Shown piece after piece: positions 35,507-43,184 of a stretch of DNA of 64,000 nt. Every line of letters starts with the position of its first letter. Position 1 is the stretch's first letter. The DNA is taken from the NCBI RefSeq assembly GCF_900188415.1, contig NZ_FZNV01000007.1, positions 90,910-154,909 on the forward strand, read 5' to 3'. The translations under genes and the position numbers were made by a program. Source of the DNA: Maribacter sedimenticola (GTDB lineage Bacteria > Bacteroidota > Bacteroidia > Flavobacteriales > Flavobacteriaceae). Under the pieces are notes generated by a model, which was not told the origin of the DNA, did not search any database, and saw nothing but the letters and a program-made list of their open reading frames with translations.

Positions 35507-37129
35507 CTACTCAATCATCCCTGCGCTCTTATATTTATCTATATACATCTGATCTTGCTCCGGGGAGTCTTTATATTTTTTACGAAGCGCAATTAAATCT
35601 TTCTTTAATTTTTTAACGGTATCTGCGTAGGCAGGGTCGTTGTAGACGTTATTCATTTCCTTTGGGTCCTTCAATCTATCATACAACTCCCACTCATCAA
35701 CATCATAGTAGAAATGCACCAATTTAAATTCCTTATTCACAATACCATAGTGACGCTTTACCATATGAACAGATGGATATTCATAGTATTGATAATACAC
35801 GGCATCTCTAGTCCATTTTTCTTTTTCGCCTTTCAACAAGGGCATTAAACTTTCGCCTTGCATATCACTTGGCGGCGTGATGCCTACAGCTTCTAACATG
35901 GTCTGTGCAAAGTCTAAATTCTGTACCATTTCATTTTCTACAGCTCCCGGTTCAACCACATTGGGCCAACGCACTAATAACGGAGTTTTGAACGATTCGT
36001 CATAAATAAATCGCTTATCAAACCAACCGTGCTCCCCTAAATAAAATCCTTGATCAGAGGTATAGATCACTATGGTGTTTTCCGCCAATCCGCTTTCGTC
36101 CAAATAATCTAACAAGCGACCTACATTATCATCTACCGAAGAAATACTACCCAAATAATCTTGCATATAGCGCTGGTACTTCCATTTCATTTTTTCGGTA
36201 TCGTTCATTTTTGGCCAATTGTTATAGAAAAAATCGTTGATGGAATCTAACACCGGATCATACAATGCTTTTTGTTCTGCCGTTGCACGGTTATACGGAC
36301 CGTAAAAACTATTGGGAAATTCCTCCACTACCGGTAAAACCTTACCCTCCATTTTAGCTAAGGTTTCCGGTCTGATCTTACTATCATGACTATACATCAT
36401 GTGTGTCAACAAATTCATTTCTGCCGTCTTTGCCGCCGATCCTCTATTGCTGTAATCATCAAATAACGTTTCAGGCTCCGGGAAGGTCTTTTTCGTGAAC
36501 TCCTTAAACTTATCCGGTCTTGGCCACCACGGTCTGTGCGGTGCCTTGTGCAAGTACATCATCATAAAAGGTTCGTCATTGGACGCTTCTTCTTTCAACC
36601 AATCTAATGATACATCTGTTATGATATCGGTAACATAGCCTTGCTTGGTTATGGTATCACCATTGGTGACTATAAAATCTGGATTAATATAGTGCCCTTG
36701 ACCCGGCAAGATCATAAACTCATCTACCCCTTTTGGATTATTGCCAAAGTGAAGCTTGCCGAACATAGCCGTTTTATACCCATTCTTTTGAAAGATTTGT
36801 GGAAAGGTCACCTGTGTGGTATCAAACGGAAAATAATTATCCACTTTCCCATTGATATGTGTGTGCTTGCCTGTTAATATTGTTGCCCGCGAAGGTGCAC
36901 AAATAGAGTTGGTAACGCTGGCATTGGTAAAAAGCATGCCCTCTTTTGCCAAACGATCAATATTGGGTGTTTGCAGCAATTTATCATCATATGCGCTTAT
37001 GGCCTGATACGCATGATCATCTGACATGATGAAAATGATATTGGGCTTTTTAGCATTGTTTTTTTGTGCCTTTGTTTTAAATGGCAGCAAGAAAAGTAGG
37101 ACTGCAACGGTTAGAATTAGTTTTTTCAT
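35507..37129 (-). CDS. Secreted sulfatase, type I (formylglycine-dependent)
   Basis: The 540-residue protein has a signal peptide (ends LPFKTKAQ). The catalytic motif CAPSRATILTG near residue 79 has its Cys in position for conversion to formylglycine by a maturase. IIFIMSDDHAYQ near residue 31 supplies the metal-binding Asp pair, and YTSDQGFYLGEHGWFDKR near residue 365 is typical. Such enzymes remove sulfate esters from polysaccharides such as algal or animal glycans; the substrate cannot be read from the sequence. It stands alone, flanked by oppositely oriented simple repeats. The released sulfate could feed the nearby assimilation genes (inference). Confidence 0.92.
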   Translation of the reverse strand: MKKLILTVAVLLFLLPFKTKAQKNNAKKPNIIFIMSDDHAYQAISAYDDKLLQTPNIDRLAKEGMLFTNASVTNSICAPSRATILTGKHTHINGKVDNYFPFDTTQVTFPQIFQKNGYKTAMFGKLHFGNNPKGVDEFMILPGQGHYINPDFIVTNGDTITKQGYVTDIITDVSLDWLKEEASNDEPFMMMYLHKAPHRPWWPRPDKFKEFTKKTFPEPETLFDDYSNRGSAAKTAEMNLLTHMMYSHDSKIRPETLAKMEGKVLPVVEEFPNSFYGPYNRATAEQKALYDPVLDSINDFFYNNWPKMNDTEKMKWKYQRYMQDYLGSISSVDDNVGRLLDYLDESGLAENTIVIYTSDQGFYLGEHGWFDKRFIYDESFKTPLLVRWPNVVEPGAVENEMVQNLDFAQTMLEAVGITPPSDMQGESLMPLLKGEKEKWTRDAVYYQYYEYPSVHMVKRHYGIVNKEFKLVHFYYDVDEWELYDRLKDPKEMNNVYNDPAYADTVKKLKKDLIALRKKYKDSPEQDQMYIDKYKSAGMIE

Positions 37130-37130
37130 T

Positions 37131-37180
37131 TTGGTTGGTTGTTGATGTTGTTGTTGGTTGTTGGTTGTTGGTTTTGACTG
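37131..37180. repeat. GTTGGTT simple repeat upstream of the sulfatase gene
   Basis: Successive GTTGGTTGTTG units begin two bases before the sulfatase start codon. The 3' side of the gene carries the complementary AACGAAC type (35482-35506), so the gene lies between inverted repeat blocks. Confidence 0.6.
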
Positions 37181-37238
37181 TTAATAAAAGTAAGGATAAT
37201 TTAAAGAGGGAAAACTATAAACCGAATTATCATATAGA

Positions 37239-38786
37239 TTAAAATTCTTTCTTCTCCTTTATTCTCAACTGCTCCTTATTTGCAAAAACAAAAATAGCCC
37301 CTATCACAAAACCACTTATCAATCCACCAATATGCGCTGCATTATCCACCGATTTAACCATACCAAACAACAAGCTTAATCCAATAACTAAACCTAAAAA
37401 TATCCCTACAAATTTTCTCATATAATCTGAGAAAATTTTAAATACAGCGAAAGCAAGCATTACACCGAACAAACCAAATATAGCACCCGAAGCACCAACA
37501 CTTACAACATCCTCGTGCCAATATATACTTGCTAAACTGGCAAAAATTCCACAAACAATATAAACCAAAATAAACTTCATGTAGCCAATTAAATTTTCTA
37601 AAAAAACTATACTAAAGACTAAACCGAGTAAATTTTGGAATAAATGAAAAACACCAATATGAATAAAATTTGATGATAATAAACGCCAATATTCACCATT
37701 TAAAATTTCTTGTCTTCGATTTCCACCAATATCAAGTAACTCTTTAGTAGTTGGAGAAACAAAATCAAGACCTATAAATATCATAACTAAGAATACAATA
37801 ATATTTAAAAATATAAGGACAGCACCACCTTTGTACGCTCCTATCGGATTCAAAAATTCAAGAAAATCTTTGAAATCATCATCCTTTAATGGTTTATTTC
37901 GCTTAAATCTATTTAACTCATTCTTGTCTATTTTCGGTAAAATAATCATAATCAAAATAATTAACGCTCCTATTAGAAAAGTAACTACCGTGTTCCTAAG
38001 TGAATTGTAATTTTTATTTTTAAACGCAACAATCTTAGGAGCTAAGAATATTTGATTATTCGCATTAACTCCAGGATATTCTTTTTCGACAGCATTTACA
38101 AAACCATCTCTTTCTTTGGAAATAGCTAATTTTTCAAAATAAGTAACCGCATAGAAATTGTAGGTATTAAATTCCTTACTAGACCTATCCAAAAAATTTG
38201 AATACTCTAAATTCTTTCTCTGCTTGCTTAAATTATTATTAATAGTCCTTTTGTATTCAACACAATGCCAAACTGAAGTAGAACCTCTTAAAGGTGTAGC
38301 ATAAAACAGATTAAAATTTAAAGTTCCATTATACTTCCCAGTGGTCCTAACAGTTACATGGAAAAGGCTTGCATTATCCTCAACATCAAATGAATTTACT
38401 TTAAAATACTTTCCTCCTTTAATTTTAGATATATCAGAAACAGAATTTACTTCAATTAAATCATAAGATATTTTATCAACATATTCCTGACTAACTACCA
38501 AAGGTGCAGCTATTGCAGCAACCATGGCAAACTGATAACCAAAATAACCATCTCCGCCTTTTCCTCTAATTCGTAATAATCTAATCCTTTTTCTTAACCA
38601 TATTAAAACGGATATCCATGGCAAAATAATAGGCATCCACAAATCAAGAATATCTTTTTTTAAGGGTAATAGACCTAATTTAATATCAAAAACCCACCGA
38701 AAAAAACAATACGAAATAACCGTACCTAATGATACCATTAGAAACGGAATATATATTTCTCGTAGTTTTATTTTTGAAGAATTCAA
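37239..38786 (-). CDS. Rhomboid-family intramembrane serine protease with large N-terminal domain
   Basis: The 515-residue protein has a rhomboid domain in its C-terminal about 190 residues. The catalytic Ser is in GASGAIFGLFG near residue 435 and the catalytic His in NAAHIGGLISGF near residue 482. NFIHIGVFHLFQNLLGL contributes the conserved HxxxN-like loop. The N-terminal about 310 residues hold three or more hydrophobic helices around a soluble part that I do not recognise. Rhomboids cleave single-pass membrane proteins inside the membrane. Substrate unknown. It has no co-directional neighbour close enough to suggest a partner. Confidence 0.9.
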   Translation of the reverse strand: MNSSKIKLREIYIPFLMVSLGTVISYCFFRWVFDIKLGLLPLKKDILDLWMPIILPWISVLIWLRKRIRLLRIRGKGGDGYFGYQFAMVAAIAAPLVVSQEYVDKISYDLIEVNSVSDISKIKGGKYFKVNSFDVEDNASLFHVTVRTTGKYNGTLNFNLFYATPLRGSTSVWHCVEYKRTINNNLSKQRKNLEYSNFLDRSSKEFNTYNFYAVTYFEKLAISKERDGFVNAVEKEYPGVNANNQIFLAPKIVAFKNKNYNSLRNTVVTFLIGALIILIMIILPKIDKNELNRFKRNKPLKDDDFKDFLEFLNPIGAYKGGAVLIFLNIIVFLVMIFIGLDFVSPTTKELLDIGGNRRQEILNGEYWRLLSSNFIHIGVFHLFQNLLGLVFSIVFLENLIGYMKFILVYIVCGIFASLASIYWHEDVVSVGASGAIFGLFGVMLAFAVFKIFSDYMRKFVGIFLGLVIGLSLLFGMVKSVDNAAHIGGLISGFVIGAIFVFANKEQLRIKEKKEF

Positions 38787-38845
38787 TATCTAAGCATATA
38801 GAAACTAGTAAAAGAGTTTATTAGTCATTTTTAATATATCCTAAC

Positions 38846-40786
38846 TTACTCCAACACAGAAAACTCTATACTTGAATCCGTAAATACTGTATGTGTTTGG
38901 GTTTTAAAATCCGACTCCTCAGCTTCAAAAATATTATCTACATAGGTCTGCGGATTTAAATCTATTAGCGGAAACCAAGTACTCTGTACTTGCACCTGTA
39001 ATTTGTGACTTTTTTTAATAGTATGGAATACATCTTGCAACTTAATGGTTACATCTGTTTTTTCATTTGGCACAAACGGTTCTGGGTTGGCAAAACTATT
39101 TCTAAAACGCCCGCGCAATACTTCGCTACGTACCATTAAATGATAGTTGCTCATTTTCAAATGGTCTTGCATACCTTCATAAGCAGGTTCATCCGCTGGG
39201 TGTACGTCAATGATTTTTACGATCCAATCTGCAGCTGTACCCGTAGTAGCAACTTTTAGCTTTGCCAAAATATCACCTGCCAAGGTCAAATCTTCTTGCA
39301 TAACGTCAGTTTCAAACACCAAGACATCACCACGGCGAGCTGCAAAACGCTGATCATCGGTCATATATTTTCTTGGTGTAAATACTGTTTTAATATCTTC
39401 TGAATACGGTACCGGCTTTTTAATATCACTGATAAACTTTACTTCTTCCACTTCTTTTGGCTCAAAAGTCAGTTCTTGATCCGGAGATAAATACATATCC
39501 TTTTTCACGACACCTGCCGGTGGCCAGGTATCATAGGTTTTCCAATCTTTTCTACCGGTATCAAAAACGTAGGCTTCCGGCAAACCGCTATTCTTATCGC
39601 CATCACCTTTTAAGAAATGATCAAAGAATTTGGTTTCTATATGTTCTTGGAAAAATTCTGAAATTCCATCGCCAAAATAATAGTTGCCCACGGTATTCTG
39701 ACCTTTTCTACGTGCCCATCCGCCGTGATCCCATGGTCCAAAAACCAAGGTATTGTAATTATCGGCATTATACTTTTCTATATTCTTATAGGTTTCTAAC
39801 GGTCCGTATAAATCTTCCGCATCAAACTCGCCCGCAACTACCATGGTGGCCACTGTTGGCTTTACATCTTTTAAATGCTGGATCAAGCCCTTGCTCTGCC
39901 ACATTTCATCATAATTTGGATGCTCTTTAAGTTCGTTCCAGAAATAATCATCGGTTACGCCCTCTTTTGCCATACGTGGGGTATCGGCTGTTTCATATTC
40001 AAAAAATCGATCTAAATTCTTTAGCGGTCCTTCATCTAAAAAGAATTGATACTGATCTTCGGTAGGCAAATCCGGCAATGTATACCATGCCGTATCTATA
40101 GGCTTATCACCATCTGGTCTTGGTGTACCAAACAATGAAGTAGCCCTAAAGTAACTTAATAGATATGCTCCATTATGATGAAAATCATCAAAAAAGAAAT
40201 CGGCAATACTTGCCTGTGGAGATGCTGCCTTTAAAGCCGGATGCGCATCTACCACGGCATAGGTAGAATAAAAGCCAGGATACGAAATTCCCCATATACC
40301 TACATTACCGTTATTGTTTTCTACATTATTGACCAACCACTCAATAGTATCATAAGTATCTGAACTTTCATCGATATCCTGCTCCGTTTTTTTGTTAGGA
40401 TTATAGGCGCGCATATTTTCATAATGCCCTTCACTTAACCAACGGCCGCGCACATCTTGATAGACCACTATATAGCCGTCTTGCATCATATGAATGTTGG
40501 GCGCGATCTTTGTTTTATAATTACCCGCTCCGTAAGGCTGAGAACTATACGGGGTTCTTTGCATTATAATTGGGTACTCTTTTGAAGTGTCCTTTGGCGA
40601 ATAAATAGTGGTATGTAACGTAACACCGTCTCGCATGGCAATATCCACTTCTTGCTTGGTGTAATTTTCTGCCACGTAGGTATCGGAGATTTCTGCATCT
40701 GCAACTTTGGGTGTCTTTCTGCAGGAAATGATAATTGAGGCCAGTACTAAAAGGGTAAAAATTTTTTTGATTGTAAACTTTGGCAT
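38846..40786 (-). CDS. CocE/NonD-family hydrolase (X-Pro dipeptidyl-peptidase-like lipoprotein)
   Basis: The 646-residue protein has a lipoprotein signal (LASIIISC, Cys at residue 22). An alpha/beta hydrolase domain follows, with the nucleophile in GIWGISYPGFYS near residue 172, an Asp in AGEFDAEDLYG and a His in GPWDHGGWARR near residue 350. The C-terminal about 200 residues form the jelly-roll domain of the CocE/PepX family (LAKLKVATTGTAADWIVKI). Members are peptidases, acyl-ester hydrolases or glutaryl acylases. The likely site is the outer membrane or periplasm. Confidence 0.92.
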   Translation of the reverse strand: MPKFTIKKIFTLLVLASIIISCRKTPKVADAEISDTYVAENYTKQEVDIAMRDGVTLHTTIYSPKDTSKEYPIIMQRTPYSSQPYGAGNYKTKIAPNIHMMQDGYIVVYQDVRGRWLSEGHYENMRAYNPNKKTEQDIDESSDTYDTIEWLVNNVENNNGNVGIWGISYPGFYSTYAVVDAHPALKAASPQASIADFFFDDFHHNGAYLLSYFRATSLFGTPRPDGDKPIDTAWYTLPDLPTEDQYQFFLDEGPLKNLDRFFEYETADTPRMAKEGVTDDYFWNELKEHPNYDEMWQSKGLIQHLKDVKPTVATMVVAGEFDAEDLYGPLETYKNIEKYNADNYNTLVFGPWDHGGWARRKGQNTVGNYYFGDGISEFFQEHIETKFFDHFLKGDGDKNSGLPEAYVFDTGRKDWKTYDTWPPAGVVKKDMYLSPDQELTFEPKEVEEVKFISDIKKPVPYSEDIKTVFTPRKYMTDDQRFAARRGDVLVFETDVMQEDLTLAGDILAKLKVATTGTAADWIVKIIDVHPADEPAYEGMQDHLKMSNYHLMVRSEVLRGRFRNSFANPEPFVPNEKTDVTIKLQDVFHTIKKSHKLQVQVQSTWFPLIDLNPQTYVDNIFEAEESDFKTQTHTVFTDSSIEFSVLE

Positions 40787-41180
40787 GTCTTAAAAATTTA
40801 AAGTCTTAAAGCTAAGAAAGTTTACTGCTGTACGGAACAAAAAAAAATGAATTTATACTTAGTTCAACCTACCCATTAGCCTTTCTAAATGTCATTTATA
40901 GTATAAAGCAACCTCATGTATAGGCAAATGCTCCTCACAAATTATAGCATTGCATGCTAAATCCGCTAAGGTTCAGGCATAAAAAAAGCGACTGTAGGTA
41001 AGTCGCTTTTTTTTAGGTAAAAATTCTTCAAAACATTAATATCTTCTTTGCCAAGAGAAGCATTCCGGAAAAAAATTCATTCCGAAAAACCTTAATGTCC
41101 TGATTTTGGTTAATTGTGGTTTTCATTTGGGACTGTTTTAGGTTAAGATTTATTTGGGGAAACTTATTTAACGGGCATTC
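40787..41180. other. Intergenic gap without a recognisable gene
   Basis: Apart from the terminator at 40981-41014 the 394-base gap holds nothing that I can assign. A pair of ATTCCGGAAA/ATTCCGAAA near-repeats at about 41061-41090 may be chance. Confidence 0.5.
40981..41014 (-). terminator. Intrinsic terminator for the small lipoprotein gene
   Basis: GCGACT at 40988-40993 pairs with AGTCGC at 41001-41006, with runs of seven A and eight T on either side. The nearest gene that could use it is the minus-strand gene ending at 41181, 167 bases away. Confidence 0.75.
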
Positions 41181-41468
41181 TTATTCAAATTTGAGAATTG
41201 CTATTTTATCATTTTGATGGGAATTTTCACTTATACCGACCTTATCCCATTTTGGATAATCATCAGTACTGAAAACATGAATTTTTATATCAACATCAGG
41301 AACTTGTACAGATACTTTTTGGTCAAACACCATTGAGACATCTTTTTTATGTGTTGGGGTATTTATGATATACCCAGAAACTAAGTCCGTATCCTTTGCG
41401 CAAGAACCGGCACATAAACACATCAAAAAAAGCAAGGACATCTGAAAATATTTCACTAAAGTGGTCAT
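41181..41468 (-). CDS. Small lipoprotein of unknown function
   Basis: From ATG 41468 the product has 95 residues. Its lipoprotein signal (MTTLVKYFQMSLLFLMCLCA followed by GSC) places the lipid-bearing Cys near residue 23. The mature part of about 70 residues (DTDLVSGYIINTPTHKK ... VQVPDVDIKIHVF) looks like a small beta-sandwich. I do not recognise it. An upstream in-frame ATG at 41525 would hide the signal peptide and is unlikely. Confidence 0.6.
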   Translation of the reverse strand: MTTLVKYFQMSLLFLMCLCAGSCAKDTDLVSGYIINTPTHKKDVSMVFDQKVSVQVPDVDIKIHVFSTDDYPKWDKVGISENSHQNDKIAILKFE

Positions 41469-41633
41469 AGTCAAAAAGGTTAAGTTTATGGATAACGATT
41501 TGGGATTCGTTAAATTCTTTATCAAATATATGTAGTATTTTTCTTACATGTTAATTTTTGTGGTGAAAGTCCGTTAATTTGTTGTGAACGCTTATTGACC
41601 ATTATTTTACCACCTTCTATTCTTTGAATACAC

Positions 41634-41669
41634 AAAAAAAGAGCGACCAAATGGTCGCTCTTTTTTTTA
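41634..41669 (-). terminator. Intrinsic terminator of metK
   Basis: GAGCGACC at 41641-41648 and GGTCGCTC at 41653-41660 form a perfect stem with an AAAT loop. Seven A and eight T flank it. It lies 20 bases beyond the metK stop. Confidence 0.88.
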
Positions 41670-41688
41670 ACATAGTATCCTATAAATC

Positions 41689-42945
41689 TTACATACTAAA
41701 AGCAGCTTTAATTTCTGAAACCATATCCAGTTTTTCCCAAGTAAATAATTCCACTTCTTTTTCAATACGGCCGTTATAAGGTGATTCAAAAACTTTAGTG
41801 ATAGTTACCGGTTCTTTACCCATATGACCATAAGCAGCTGTTTCCAGATAAATAGGGTTTCTCAACTTTAATCGTTCCTCAATTGCAAAAGGCCTCATAT
41901 CAAACAACTGGGCTACTTTTTTGGCAATATCACCATCACTTAGCCCTACCTTGGAAGTACCGTAAGTATCTACATAAATAGAGGTTGGTTCCACTACCCC
42001 AATAGCATAGCTTACCTGTACCAAAATTTCTTCCGCAACCCCAGCGGCCACCAAATTTTTGGCAATATGACGAGCAGCATATGCCGCACTACGGTCTACC
42101 TTACTAGGATCCTTACCACTAAAAGCACCGCCACCATGGGCGCCTTTACCGCCGTAGGTATCTACAATTATCTTTCTTCCGGTTAATCCGGTATCTCCGT
42201 GAGGTCCACCAATGACAAATTTTCCTGTAGGATTAATGTGATATTTTATCTTATCGTCAAACAATTTTTGAGTCTCACTTGGCAATTGCGCCTTAACCCT
42301 GGGAATTAAAATAGAAATGATATCAGATTTAATTTTTTCCAACATTTTTTCATCGTTGGCATCAAAGGCATCATGTTGTGTGGATACCACAATAGTATCT
42401 ATACGTTGAGGCTCATTGGTATCTGAATACTCTAACGTAACCTGTGCTTTGGCATCTGGCCTTAAATATGAAATCTCTTTACCCTCTCTACGCAGTTCTG
42501 CCAAAGTATGTAAAATCTTGTGTGATATATCCAAGGCCAAAGGCATATAATTTTCAGTCTCACTGGTAGCATAACCGAACATCATTCCTTGATCACCGGC
42601 ACCTTGCTCTTCTTTGGCACCGCGATCCACACCTTGGTTAATATCCTGACTTTGTTCGTGTATCAACGATATTACGCCACAAGAATCACCACTAAATTGG
42701 TATTCTCCTTTGGTATATCCTATTTTATTGATTACTTCACGCGCAATGTTCTGTACATCTAAATAGGTATTGCTGCGTACTTCTCCTGCCAAAACCACTT
42801 GGCCAGTAGTTACCAAGGTCTCACAAGCAACCTTACTTTCTGGGTCAAAGGCCAAAAAATGATCCAACAAGGCATCACTGATTTGATCCGCAACTTTATC
42901 CGGGTGTCCTTCACTAACAGATTCTGATGTAAATAAATATGGCAT
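41689..42945 (-). CDS. metK: S-adenosylmethionine synthetase
   Basis: The 418-residue enzyme makes S-adenosylmethionine from methionine and ATP. Classic motifs are present: [17 protein letters not shown] near residue 10, the hexapeptide-like [12 protein letters not shown] near 116 and [18 protein letters not shown] near residue 272. It is about 30 residues longer than the E. coli enzyme, as usual in Bacteroidota. The leader carries a SAM-II-like riboswitch (43027-43096), so the product probably limits its own synthesis. It is monocistronic, with its own terminator. Confidence 0.97.
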   Translation of the reverse strand: MPYLFTSESVSEGHPDKVADQISDALLDHFLAFDPESKVACETLVTTGQVVLAGEVRSNTYLDVQNIAREVINKIGYTKGEYQFSGDSCGVISLIHEQSQDINQGVDRGAKEEQGAGDQGMMFGYATSETENYMPLALDISHKILHTLAELRREGKEISYLRPDAKAQVTLEYSDTNEPQRIDTIVVSTQHDAFDANDEKMLEKIKSDIISILIPRVKAQLPSETQKLFDDKIKYHINPTGKFVIGGPHGDTGLTGRKIIVDTYGGKGAHGGGAFSGKDPSKVDRSAAYAARHIAKNLVAAGVAEEILVQVSYAIGVVEPTSIYVDTYGTSKVGLSDGDIAKKVAQLFDMRPFAIEERLKLRNPIYLETAAYGHMGKEPVTITKVFESPYNGRIEKEVELFTWEKLDMVSEIKAAFSM

Positions 42946-43019
42946 AACAAACTTTTTTATTCTTAATAAAGGATTTGAACTTATGCCGAAAAAGAAGTAT
43001 GATGTGATATGGTATCAGC

Positions 43020-43096
43020 ATCAACTGCTTTAGCATTTTTTTGTCTAGACCCGCAGGCAAAAACAGAGGTTGCAATCAGTCAAATCCCTCCTCTTT
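43020..43096 (-). promoter_or_regulatory. SAM-II-like riboswitch (long-loop form) upstream of metK
   Basis: On the minus strand GAGG, then GATTTGACTGATTGCA, then CCTC form a short stem with the SAM-II ligand-binding loop (consensus GATTTAAC..ATTGCA). GCTAAA follows after about 31 bases, where classical SAM-II has about 12. The extra loop contains a GTCTAGAC palindrome. I recall that a long-loop variant of SAM-II has been described in Bacteroidota. It lies 75 bases before metK. No terminator follows, so control of translation start is the likely mode. Confidence 0.82.
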
Positions 43097-43110
43097 ATTT
43101 TAATGAGATG

Positions 43111-43118
43111 CAAAAATA
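43111..43118 (-). promoter_or_regulatory. Candidate -7 box of metK
   Basis: TATTTTTG (complement of 43111-43118) matches TAnnTTTG. Transcription would begin about eight bases before the riboswitch, so the aptamer is at the 5' end. A -33 TTG is not seen. Confidence 0.45.
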
Positions 43119-43184
43119 GAAAAAATGTTCTGTTCCCTATCTTAATACCATGTTATTTATTGACTCTATTCAATAAAATGTCCA

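Noticed and set aside
35507..37129. Sulfatase gene flanked by inverted simple repeats considered as a transposable unit
   Set aside because: The flanks are degenerate micro-repeats found at other gene borders too. No transposase or target-site duplication is seen.
37239..38786. Slightly more AT-rich stretch considered as horizontally acquired
   Set aside because: The difference is by eye only, there are no mobile-element traces, and membrane proteins with many Lys, Ile and Asn codons look this way in AT-rich genomes.
39457..39930. Long plus-strand open frame of 157 codons opposite the CocE hydrolase gene
   Set aside because: It lies wholly inside a well-supported gene, its composition (rich in His, Arg, Tyr, Leu) is that of an antisense frame, and no motif or signal is visible.
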